A stretch of 64,000 nt of DNA from Bacteroidales bacterium (lineage in GTDB: Bacteria; Bacteroidota; Bacteroidia; Bacteroidales; UBA932), in the NCBI GenBank assembly GCA_016281315.1, contig JAEEIJ010000056.1:1-64000 (forward strand), written 5' to 3'. Positions within the stretch are counted from its first letter, which is position 1; each line of letters starts with the position of its first letter. The translations under genes were made by a program, and so were the position numbers. The notes below the pieces were generated by a model. It did not search any database. It saw only the letters and a list, made by a program, of their open reading frames with translations, and was not told the origin of the DNA. Below, in pieces: positions 51,118-58,120 of the stretch.

Positions 51118-51729
51118 TTAAAATAATCCGTAAAGTTCCGCGTCGATGCGGTCCGTGATGAGGGCAAAGTCTTCCGGCCGATTGAGAAAGTCCAGGTTGT
51201 CCGCGTCGATTTCGATGAGGCGGCCCTTGTAGTTCCCGATCCACTCCTCATAGCGCTGGTTGAGGCCGCTGAGGTAGTCGATGGAGATGGTCTGCTCGTA
51301 GTCCCGCCCGCGTTTTTGGATGTTGGAGACCAGGTGCTCGATGCTGGAGCGCAGGTAGATCATCAGGTCCGGCTGCTTCACCACTTCCATCATCACGTTG
51401 TAGGTGTCCATATAGGTGTTGTAGTCCCGCTCCGTGAGGTTCCCCTGGGCGTAGTTGTTCGCCACGAAGATGTTCACGCCTTCCAGCAGGGTCCTGTCCT
51501 GGATGATGACGTCCTTGCTCTTGGAGATTTCCATCACGTCGTGCAGGCGCACCTGCAGGAAGTACATCTCCAGGGCGAAGGACCAGCGCTTGATATCCGC
51601 GTAATAATCCGCCAGATAGGGGTTGTAGGTTACCGACTCGAACTTGGGCGTCCAGCCGTAATGGCGGGCGAGGAGCGTCGTGAGCGTGGTTTTTCCGCTG
51701 CCGATATTTCCTGCGATTCCGATGTGCAT
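51118..51729 (-). CDS. Deoxynucleoside kinase (first of tandem pair)
   Basis: The 203-residue protein begins MHIGIAGNIGSGKTTLTTLL. Its P-loop, DVIIQDRTLLEGVNIF (DR motif) and KRGRDYEQTISIDYLSGLNQ (lid) mirror those of the downstream paralogue. The two are clearly tandem duplicates but differ in the ring that lines the base pocket (NIFVANNYAQGNLTERDYNT here, RIFAPNLHAMGLMSTRDFEN there), consistent with different base preference. It heads an operon with the second kinase and the acyl-CoA synthetase. Confidence 0.92.
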   Translation of the reverse strand: MHIGIAGNIGSGKTTLTTLLARHYGWTPKFESVTYNPYLADYYADIKRWSFALEMYFLQVRLHDVMEISKSKDVIIQDRTLLEGVNIFVANNYAQGNLTERDYNTYMDTYNVMMEVVKQPDLMIYLRSSIEHLVSNIQKRGRDYEQTISIDYLSGLNQRYEEWIGNYKGRLIEIDADNLDFLNRPEDFALITDRIDAELYGLF

Positions 51730-51774
51730 TGTTTAGCGCTGTGGTCTTGACTTACAAAGTTGGTAAAAGTTTCG

Positions 51775-51782
51775 TAAATTTG
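51775..51782 (+). promoter_or_regulatory. -7 element TAAATTTG before MBL-birA operon
   Basis: TAAATTTG ends 8 bp before ATG 51791. Confidence 0.5.
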
Positions 51783-51790
51783 CAACGGCT

Positions 51791-52468
51791 ATGCTACATT
51801 CCAGAGTATTTACTTTCAATCCGCTGGGGACCAATTGCGTGGTCCTCTGGGCCGACGGTTCCTCCGCCTGCGTAGTGGCCGATCCGGGGATGTCCGCCGA
51901 CGAAGGCGAGCGTCAGCTCGTGGACTTCCTGACGGACCGCGGACTCGTGCCGGAAGCCATCGTCCTCACCCACGGACATTTCGACCACGTGTGGGGCGTG
52001 GAGCGGCTCCTCTCGCGTTTCGACGTGCCGGTATACCTGCACCCGGCAGACCGTTTCCTGCTCCGCGACGGGGCATCGGCCATCCCTGGAATGATGAGCC
52101 TGAAGTCGATGTGCCACGTTTTTCCCACGGTGGATGTGGCCGACGGTCAGTCGCTGCAGTTTGCTTGCGGGGTGTTTAAGGTGCTGCATACGCCCGGTCA
52201 CAGCCCCGGCAGCGTGTGCTACTGGATCGAGGCCGACAACCTGCTCCTGAGCGGGGATACGCTGTTTGCCGGAAGCATCGGCCGGACCGATCTGGCGGGT
52301 GGCGATTACGATGCCCTGATGGCGTCCATCCGGGAGAAACTGCTGGTCCTTCCCGGCATTGCCGATGTCATTCCCGGGCACGGCCAGCCCACCACGATAG
52401 CCCGCGAGGGGATGTACAATCCGTTTTTGGAGCCGTTCAATGAAGACCCTTTGGCTGAAAACGATTGA
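51791..52468 (+). CDS. MBL-fold metallo-hydrolase (glyoxalase II-like)
   Basis: The 225-residue protein has the metal-binding motif THGHFDH (60-66), then HTPGHSPGSVCYW, LLSGDTLFAGSIGRTDLAGG and VIPGHGQPTTI, which supply the remaining His and Asp ligands of the binuclear metal site. It fits the short glyoxalase II-like group of Bacteroidetes MBL hydrolases; the substrate (a thioester or another ester) is unknown. It overlaps birA by 29 bp and is the first gene of a three-gene operon. Confidence 0.9.
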   Translation: MLHSRVFTFNPLGTNCVVLWADGSSACVVADPGMSADEGERQLVDFLTDRGLVPEAIVLTHGHFDHVWGVERLLSRFDVPVYLHPADRFLLRDGASAIPGMMSLKSMCHVFPTVDVADGQSLQFACGVFKVLHTPGHSPGSVCYWIEADNLLLSGDTLFAGSIGRTDLAGGDYDALMASIREKLLVLPGIADVIPGHGQPTTIAREGMYNPFLEPFNEDPLAEND

Positions 52469-53243
52469 TTCCACCAATTCCGAAGCCCTGCGGCGGATGG
52501 GGGTGTTGCCTTCCGGTACGGTGCTGGCTGCCTATGAGCAGACGGCCGGCCGCGGCCAGCGGGGGAATACCTGGTTCAGTGAGCCGGGAAAGAACCTTAC
52601 CTTTTCCATCGTGCTGAAGTTTCCGGCTGGATTTCTGGCGGCCGGGGATGCTTTTCTGCTGAACTGCCTGTGTTCGGTTGCGGCGGTGGATTTTCTCTCG
52701 GGTTTCGGTGTGGTCGCTTCGGTCAAATGGCCCAATGATATCTTTGTGGGCGGCCGTAAGATTTGTGGAATGCTGCTGGAAAACGGGCTCATAGGCAGCT
52801 TTGTGGCCCATTCCGTGATGGGGATCGGGATTAATGTCTTCCAGACGGAGTTTCCGAATCTCGCCAATGCCACGTCACTGGCCTTGGTGCTCGGCGCCGG
52901 AGAGGTGCCCATCCCCTCGGTCGCTGAAAAGAAGGCCGATGCTCCCTCGTGGAGGGCAACCTCTCCGGCGCCGAATCTTGCGCCTTATCTGGAGGGATTT
53001 CTGCGCTTATTTGAAGAGCGGTTGCAGATGCTGGACGATGCCGCGGGCCGGCGGGAACTGTTTGACGCCTATGAGTCGCTGCTGTACCGACGGGATGTCT
53101 CGGCCCGGTATCACGACTGCCTTCGGGGCGAGGATTTCGAGGGCGTGATCCGCGGCGTGGAGGCCGACGGACGGCTATGCGTGGTAGACTCCGCCGGTGT
53201 CGTCCGCCGCTACTATTTCAAAGAAATCAGTTACGTACTATGA
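52440..53243 (+). CDS. birA: Biotin--protein ligase with in-frame palindromic insert
   Basis: The 267-residue single-domain ligase lacks an N-terminal repressor domain. TIDSTNSEALR, QTAGRGQRGNTW (35-46; the GRGRrG biotinyl-AMP loop), VKWPNDIFVGGRKICGMLLE (95-114) and GIGINV are all present. It attaches biotin to acetyl-CoA carboxylase and other carriers. Residues about 152-178 ([20 protein letters not shown] and onward) come from an 80-bp palindromic element with a perfect 14-bp terminal inverted repeat. The insert lies between the catalytic core and the C-terminal SH3-like domain, so activity is probably kept. It overlaps the MBL gene by 29 bp and the acyltransferase gene by 4 bp. Confidence 0.92.
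   Translation: MKTLWLKTIDSTNSEALRRMGVLPSGTVLAAYEQTAGRGQRGNTWFSEPGKNLTFSIVLKFPAGFLAAGDAFLLNCLCSVAAVDFLSGFGVVASVKWPNDIFVGGRKICGMLLENGLIGSFVAHSVMGIGINVFQTEFPNLANATSLALVLGAGEVPIPSVAEKKADAPSWRATSPAPNLAPYLEGFLRLFEERLQMLDDAAGRRELFDAYESLLYRRDVSARYHDCLRGEDFEGVIRGVEADGRLCVVDSAGVVRRYYFKEISYVL
52893..52972 (+). repeat. In-frame palindromic element, copy 3 (in birA)
   Basis: GGCGCCGGAGAGGT (52893-52906) and ACCTCTCCGGCGCC (52959-52972) are perfect inverted repeats. The core TCGGTCGCTGAAAAGAAGGC is followed by CGATGCTCCCTCG. The total is 80 bp. Confidence 0.9.
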
Positions 53244-54457
53244 ATAGAGAGATCTGGCTGGATTTTCTGCGGGTGACGGCCTGCTTCCTGGTGATGGTTG
53301 TCCATTCCACCGAGCCGTTCTATCTGGGCGGGGAGGGGTCGCTGGTGCTCACATCGGCCGATGCCTACTGGGTGAGCGTATTCGAAGGGCTGGCCCGCTG
53401 CTGCGTGCCGCTGTTCGTCATCGCCTCCGGCTACCTGCAGCTGCCCCTGCGCTATTCCACGGGGGAATTCTTCCGTCGGCGGGCCGTGCGCATCCTCATT
53501 CCGCTCGTTTTCTGGACCGTAGTCTATGCGCTGGTCTGGGGCGAACCGGCGGCCAATTTCAAGGGCCTGCTGCTCAATTTCAACTATGCCGCCGGGCATC
53601 TCTGGTTCGTGTATATGCTGCTGGGGTTGTATCTGATAATGCCGCTGCTTTCCCCCTGGGCGGCCAAGGTGTCCCGCCGCGAACTCTCGGTTTATCTGGG
53701 TATCTGGGCCCTGACGCTCCTCCTTCCTTTCGTGCGTGAGGCGGCGGGCGGTGCGGCGCCCCTGATTTATGCCGCCGACGGGCTCCCGGCTCCGGCCCTG
53801 TTCCCGCTCTGGGGCGAGGCTTCGTGGAACCCCTTCGGCCTGCTTTATTATGTGAGCGGCTTTGCCGGCTATATGCTCCTGGGGCTTTATATCAAACGAT
53901 TCGTTCCCTCCGGCCGCCTGGTCCGTTCCATCGGCTGGACGCTGTTCCTGCTGGGATTCATCTGGGTTTGCTTCGGCCTGTTGCGCCGCATCTGCGAGAG
54001 CGGTTATTTCCCAGTGGAGGGACCTGTGGCCATAGCTGTAGGCTGGGAAGCGGCCATCGCCTTCTGCGGCCTTCCCGTTGCCTTAACGGCCCTGGGATTG
54101 ACATTGGCGTTCCGCAGCGGGGGCCGGGTGTCCCCCTCGGTCACTGAAAAGAAGGCCGATGTTCCCTCGGGGGACACACCGTCCCCCGGTGCGGAGGGAA
54201 GCCGCTTTTACCGTTGGATGATCCGTCCCCTTTCCGAGGCGGGTTACGGGATGTACCTGGCGCACATGCTGGTGCTGGGGATGGTTTCCGGCTGGCTCCG
54301 GGACTGGCTCGGAACCGGCTCCGACGGCCTGCTGGGCCTCACCTGGACCACGCCCGTGCAAATCCTGGCCACGGCCCTGATTTCCTTTGTTACCGTGGGC
54401 CTCGCCGCCGTTCTTCTTCGCCGCATCCCCAAAGTGGGCAAGTGGCTGATGGGCTAG
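53240..54457 (+). CDS. Acyltransferase 3 family membrane protein with palindromic insert
   Basis: The product is 405 residues from ATG 53240 (ATGA overlap with birA). The acyltransferase 3 (PF01757) signature appears as WLDFLRVTACFLVMVVHSTE, with the conserved His at the end of the first helix. FFRRRAVRILIPLVFWTVVY and AGHLWFVYMLLGLYLIMPLL follow, and about ten membrane helices in all. Such proteins O-acylate sugars at the inner membrane. Residues 299-310 (PSVTEKKADVPS) come from an 83-bp palindromic element placed in a loop between two helices. Context does not link it to the distant polysaccharide locus, though it could modify that or another glycan. Confidence 0.88.
   Translation: MNREIWLDFLRVTACFLVMVVHSTEPFYLGGEGSLVLTSADAYWVSVFEGLARCCVPLFVIASGYLQLPLRYSTGEFFRRRAVRILIPLVFWTVVYALVWGEPAANFKGLLLNFNYAAGHLWFVYMLLGLYLIMPLLSPWAAKVSRRELSVYLGIWALTLLLPFVREAAGGAAPLIYAADGLPAPALFPLWGEASWNPFGLLYYVSGFAGYMLLGLYIKRFVPSGRLVRSIGWTLFLLGFIWVCFGLLRRICESGYFPVEGPVAIAVGWEAAIAFCGLPVALTALGLTLAFRSGGRVSPSVTEKKADVPSGDTPSPGAEGSRFYRWMIRPLSEAGYGMYLAHMLVLGMVSGWLRDWLGTGSDGLLGLTWTTPVQILATALISFVTVGLAAVLLRRIPKVGKWLMG
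54112..54194 (+). repeat. In-frame palindromic element, copy 4 (in acyltransferase gene)
   Basis: The outer arms run from CCGCAGCGGGGGCCGG to CCGTCCCCCGGTGCGG, and GTGTCCCCC pairs with GGGGGACAC. The core is TCGGTCACTGAAAAGAAGGC. It is 83 bp in total, encoding SPSVTEKKADVPSGD. Confidence 0.88.
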
Positions 54458-54474
54458 CGCCCTTCTGCAGGCCG

Positions 54475-54565
54475 GGACCTCCCATTACGAATAAATGCCC
54501 CTTTTTTCGTAACGCGGCGTCCTCGAGGACGTCACATTACGAGTTTTTGCTCGAATAGTCGTAAT
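54475..54565 (+). repeat. 91-bp BIME-like repeat, left copy (RAYT2 3' side)
   Basis: It contains two hairpins: one based on ATTACGAA/TTCGTAA and one on ATTACGA/TCGTAAT, separated by the palindrome GTCCTCGAGGAC. It matches the right copy at 86 of 91 positions by eye. The RAYT2 stop codon lies inside it (54537-54539). Confidence 0.92.
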
Positions 54566-55535
54566 GCGGGGTCCCGCGAATGGCGTCCTTTTTCTTTTTA
54601 CCATAGTCTTTGGAGAAGAGGAACTGTTTTACGAGGTATTCCCGCATAAAGAGTGCATCGGCAATTTGGGTTGGAGTAAGGGAGTATTTGGAGTCTAATG
54701 CAACCACGAGGCGTCCCTTGTCCTCATTTGTCAGACTGTGAACACTCTTTCCGGGGAAATGTAGTTGGACCTGTTGCTGAACAATGTCAGTAATCTCTTC
54801 ATTCGAGAACACGACTTCTTCACCAATCCGTTTACCCAGTTTGACAAAGGCTTCATACTCTTTAACCAAGCGTGTCAGATAGGTTTTAGGATCAGGAAAA
54901 AGGCGCCGAAACAAAGACTTGTCCACAAAGCTCTGAGGAAGAAGTCCCAATTGGGGATGGAATTGCCAGTCTGGTGGAATGAGGATCCGGCTTCCCGTTA
55001 CTTTTTCCAAAGCCGTGTATTTCGGGAATGAAGATGCGGACTTTCCCTGTAAATAGTTCCCTAAAAAGGAGTAAAAAAGGTATGTGGCACCCCACGGATA
55101 CCCACCGGGAAGCGACAACCCTTTTTCCAGCGTATTTCTGTCCACATACAGGAACTCAATACGCATCTGCTCCTCATCTTCAATGGGCGTTAACTTAAAA
55201 AAGTAGTTGCGGGGTAGTGGCGGAAAACCATCCTCTTGTAACCTGATTGAAATCTTCTTTTTATAGTAATCAAACGCTCGCACACATTCTGCGCCCGTTC
55301 CGCTCATTAGAATGTGAAAATGATTAGGCATCAGCGTGAAGTCGTAAATGGTCAGGTTGAATCGCAGGGTGAGTAGCCCCATAATTGTCATTCCGTAAGC
55401 ATACTGCTCATCAGTGTAAAACAACTTACCTTCTTTCCAACCGTCAGAGCTAAGATGAAAGTAAGATTTCTTCCAGGACTGATATTCCTGTCTCTTTTTT
55501 CGAATCGCGTTCATATCCCAAACATACAACAGCAT
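54537..55535 (-). CDS. REP-associated tyrosine transposase-like protein (RAYT2), 3' end inside repeat
   Basis: The product is 332 residues from ATG 55535 (MLLYVWDMNAIRKKRQEYQS). It is homologous to RAYT1 along its length: SYFHLSSDGWKEG, LMPNHFHILMSGTG (HUH motif, near 84-97), FLYVDRNTLEK (candidate catalytic Tyr) and C-terminal LTPTQIADALFMREYLVKQF (HTH-like). The last residues (about GTPHYDYSSKNS) are encoded within the flanking 91-bp repeat, so gene and repeat are physically joined. A matching repeat copy lies on the other side. The protein is expected to nick and join the hairpin DNA of its own repeat family. It is somewhat less GC-rich than its neighbours. Confidence 0.85.
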   Translation of the reverse strand: MLLYVWDMNAIRKKRQEYQSWKKSYFHLSSDGWKEGKLFYTDEQYAYGMTIMGLLTLRFNLTIYDFTLMPNHFHILMSGTGAECVRAFDYYKKKISIRLQEDGFPPLPRNYFFKLTPIEDEEQMRIEFLYVDRNTLEKGLSLPGGYPWGATYLFYSFLGNYLQGKSASSFPKYTALEKVTGSRILIPPDWQFHPQLGLLPQSFVDKSLFRRLFPDPKTYLTRLVKEYEAFVKLGKRIGEEVVFSNEEITDIVQQQVQLHFPGKSVHSLTNEDKGRLVVALDSKYSLTPTQIADALFMREYLVKQFLFSKDYGKKKKDAIRGTPHYDYSSKNS

Positions 55536-55572
55536 CGCAAGGAAAGCAATACCCTGTTAATAACTTGTGTGG

Positions 55573-55603
55573 TTTTAGCCGATTCCGGTGTTGTTTTAGC
55601 CGT
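55573..55603 (-). promoter_or_regulatory. Paired TTTTAGCCG boxes upstream of RAYT2
   Basis: TTTTAGCCGA (55573) and TTTTAGCCGT (55594) are 21 bp apart and 38 bp from the start codon, the same layout as at RAYT1. Confidence 0.6.
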
Positions 55604-55705
55604 TGTATCAGCCGGTCCACGGCGATTTTCCGCCCCGTCACCTTCCCCTGCTGCGATGACGGTTCTATATCCCCAATCATTTCGGACGGCGCCCGCAATG
55701 GAGTA

Positions 55706-55796
55706 GGACCTCACATTACGAATTAATGCCGCTTTTTTCGTAACGCCGCGTCTTCGAGGACGTCACATTACGAGTTTTTGCTCGAATAGTCGTAAT
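55706..55796 (+). repeat. 91-bp BIME-like repeat, right copy
   Basis: Same orientation and the same two hairpins as the copy at 54475; five mismatches were seen. With the RAYT2 boxes it fills the 318-bp gap between RAYT2 and aroK. Confidence 0.92.
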
Positions 55797-55817
55797 TGGA
55801 CGTCCCTGCCGGGTAGA

Positions 55818-55849
55818 TTTGCAGAAGAGCGGGGGGAAATGTATCTTTG
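55818..55849 (+). promoter_or_regulatory. Consensus promoter of aroK
   Basis: TTTG (55818-55821) and TATCTTTG (55842-55849) are exactly 20 bp apart. The -7 element ends 4 bp before ATG 55854, so the mRNA is predicted to start at or by the start codon. Confidence 0.65.
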
Positions 55850-55853
55850 CAGT

Positions 55854-56351
55854 ATGTTAATCACCCTCACAGGTTTTATGGGGAGCGGCAAGACCAGCGT
55901 CGGACGCGTGGTGGCCGATGCCCTGGGGTGTCCGTTCCTGGATTTGGACGAAATCATTGCCCAAAAGGCCGGTCGCAGCATCCCCGCGATTTTCAAGGCC
56001 GACGGAGAAGCCGGTTTCCGGAAACTCGAGCAGCAGGCGTTGGAAAAGACCGTGGCAAAATATGCCGAATCGACGGCGGTCCTGGCCCTCGGCGGCGGCA
56101 CCGTCACCGTCCCGGGCGCCGTGCAGCTGCTCCAGCAAAAAACCCTCTGCATCTATCTGAAAGCCACGCCCGACACCCTTAAGGCGAATCTGGAAGGCGC
56201 CACGGAAGGCCGTCCCCTCGCCGGAGAAGGCTGGGAGCAGAGACTGGCGGAACGTGAGCCGCTTTATGAGGCATCGGCCCACATCATCCTGGACACCGAC
56301 GGCCTCACGCCGGAGGGAATTGCCGACGAGATTATCATCTCCTGCTTGTAA
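55854..56351 (+). CDS. aroK: Shikimate kinase
   Basis: The product is 165 residues from ATG 55854; a frame 15 nt longer begins inside the promoter. The P-loop is GFMGSGKTSVG (7-17), LDLDEIIAQKAGRSIPAIF holds the shikimate-binding Asp, and VLALGGGTVT is the substrate GGG loop. RPLAGEGWEQRLAEREPLYE includes the lid and adenine loop. It phosphorylates shikimate at O3 in the aromatic pathway (aroE lies at 31646). It is monocistronic by appearance; recJ has its own promoter. Confidence 0.94.
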   Translation: MLITLTGFMGSGKTSVGRVVADALGCPFLDLDEIIAQKAGRSIPAIFKADGEAGFRKLEQQALEKTVAKYAESTAVLALGGGTVTVPGAVQLLQQKTLCIYLKATPDTLKANLEGATEGRPLAGEGWEQRLAEREPLYEASAHIILDTDGLTPEGIADEIIISCL

Positions 56352-56368
56352 TTCTGCGCCTTTTTGCC

Positions 56369-56376
56369 TATCTTTG
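56369..56376 (+). promoter_or_regulatory. -7 element TATCTTTG before recJ
   Basis: TATCTTTG ends 7 bp before ATG 56384; TTG lies exactly 20 bp upstream. A nearly leaderless mRNA is predicted. Confidence 0.6.
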
Positions 56377-56383
56377 TACGAAT

Positions 56384-58120
56384 ATGGGCAACAACGAGCG
56401 CAGATGGATCATCAAAGAGACAGCCAAGCCGGAAAAAGCGGCCCGGCTGGCGGCGGAACTGGGTATCGACCGGGTTCTGGCCGATCTATTGGTCCAGCGC
56501 GGCGTAGAAAGCTTCGATGAGGCCCGTGCCTTTTTCCGCCCCCGCCTGGAAGACCTCCACGACCCTTTCCTGATGCAGGATATGGACAAAGCCGTGGAAC
56601 GCATCCACGAGGCGGTGGTCAAAGGGCAGAAGATTCTCGTTTACGGAGACTATGACGTGGACGGCACCACCGCCGTGGCGCAGGTCTATTCCTTCCTGAA
56701 ACATTTCACCCAGAAGGTATCGTTCTATATTCCGGACCGCTACGACGAAGGCTATGGCCTTTCGTACAAGGCGCTGGACTGGGCCGGGGACAACGCCATC
56801 AACCTGGTCATCACCCTGGACTGCGGCATCAAGGCCATCGAAAAAGTGGAATATGCCCGTTCCAAGGGGATCGACGTCATCATCTGCGACCATCACCTGC
56901 CCGAAGACAAACTGCCGGCGGCCGTGGCGGTTCTGGACCCCAAGCGGGCCGATAGCAAATATCCCTTCGACGACCTTTGCGGCTGCGGTGTGGGCTTCAA
57001 GCTGGTGCAGGGCTATGTGAAACAGTACGGCCTGGATCCCGCCCTGCTGGAACCTCTTCTGGATCTGCAGGTGGTCTCCATCGCATCGGACCTGGTTTCG
57101 ATGACCGGCGAAAACCGCATCCTCGCCCACTTCGGCCTCAAGCGGCTCAATGAGAACCCCCGGAAAGGTCTCCTCGCGATGATCAACCTCTCCAAACTGG
57201 AGCCTGGACACATCGGCATCGATGATATCGTCTTCAAGATCGGGCCGCGCATCAATGCGGCGGGCCGAATGGAGAGCGGCCGCCTAGCGGTGGAACTGCT
57301 CACGGCCACCGATGACCGCACGGCCACCAAGATCGGCGAACAGATTAACGACAACAACAACGAGCGCAAATCCATCGACCGGGAAATCACCCAGGAAGCG
57401 CTGGATATGGTGAAGAACGGGAAGGCCCTCGCCACGGAGAACGCCACCATCGTTTACAATCCCGCCTGGAACAAGGGCGTGGTAGGCATCGTGGCCTCAC
57501 GCCTTGTGGAAGCCTATTACAAACCCACGGTGGTGCTCACCAAGAGCAACGGCTTCGTCACCGGCAGTGCCCGCAGCGTGCAGGGCTTCGACCTGTATGC
57601 ATCCATCGAGAGCTGCGCGGACCTCCTGGAGAACTTCGGCGGCCATATGTATGCGGCCGGCCTCACGATGAAGGAGGAGAACGTGGCCGAATTCTGTCGC
57701 CGGATGGACGCCTTCGTGGCCGATAACATCACCCGCGAGGAACTCACCCCCATCGTGGAAATCGACGCCCGCCTGGACTTCTCGCAGATTACGCCCAAGT
57801 TCACCCGAATCCTCAAGCAGTTCCAGCCCTTCGGCCCGGGAAACAACAATCCCGTCTTCCTGACCGAGGACGTCTACGATGCCGGCAACGGCCGCAAGGT
57901 GGGCGCAGGCGGCGTGCACCTGAAGCTGGACCTGATGCAGGAGAGTCAGCCGTACCGGCAAATCGCTGCCATCGGCTTCAATATGGCCGATTACTACGAC
58001 CACATCAAGGCCGGCAACCCCATCGATGCCTGCTATTCCATCGTGGAAAATTTCTACCGCGGCTCCTCCACCATCCAACTTCGCCTCAAGGACATCCGCG
58101 AACGCGACGAACTCATCTAG
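56384..58120 (+). CDS. recJ: Single-stranded-DNA-specific exonuclease
   Basis: The 578-residue DHH-family nuclease shows LVYGDYDVDGTTAVAQVYSF (motif I with the catalytic Asp residues, about 84-103), LVITLDCGIKA, VIICDHHLPED (the DHH motif) and FGGHMYAAGLTMKEEN (DHHA1). It degrades ssDNA 5' to 3' in recombination and mismatch/base-excision repair. The stop TAG shares the sequence CTAG (58117-58120) with the stop of convergent parC. Confidence 0.95.
   Translation: MGNNERRWIIKETAKPEKAARLAAELGIDRVLADLLVQRGVESFDEARAFFRPRLEDLHDPFLMQDMDKAVERIHEAVVKGQKILVYGDYDVDGTTAVAQVYSFLKHFTQKVSFYIPDRYDEGYGLSYKALDWAGDNAINLVITLDCGIKAIEKVEYARSKGIDVIICDHHLPEDKLPAAVAVLDPKRADSKYPFDDLCGCGVGFKLVQGYVKQYGLDPALLEPLLDLQVVSIASDLVSMTGENRILAHFGLKRLNENPRKGLLAMINLSKLEPGHIGIDDIVFKIGPRINAAGRMESGRLAVELLTATDDRTATKIGEQINDNNNERKSIDREITQEALDMVKNGKALATENATIVYNPAWNKGVVGIVASRLVEAYYKPTVVLTKSNGFVTGSARSVQGFDLYASIESCADLLENFGGHMYAAGLTMKEENVAEFCRRMDAFVADNITREELTPIVEIDARLDFSQITPKFTRILKQFQPFGPGNNNPVFLTEDVYDAGNGRKVGAGGVHLKLDLMQESQPYRQIAAIGFNMADYYDHIKAGNPIDACYSIVENFYRGSSTIQLRLKDIRERDELI

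Noticed and set aside
54475..55796. The flanked RAYT gene as a classical insertion sequence with terminal inverted repeats
   Set aside because: The flanking repeats are direct, not inverted, and the protein is a Y1/HUH-type, which does not use such ends; a REP-type unit fits better.
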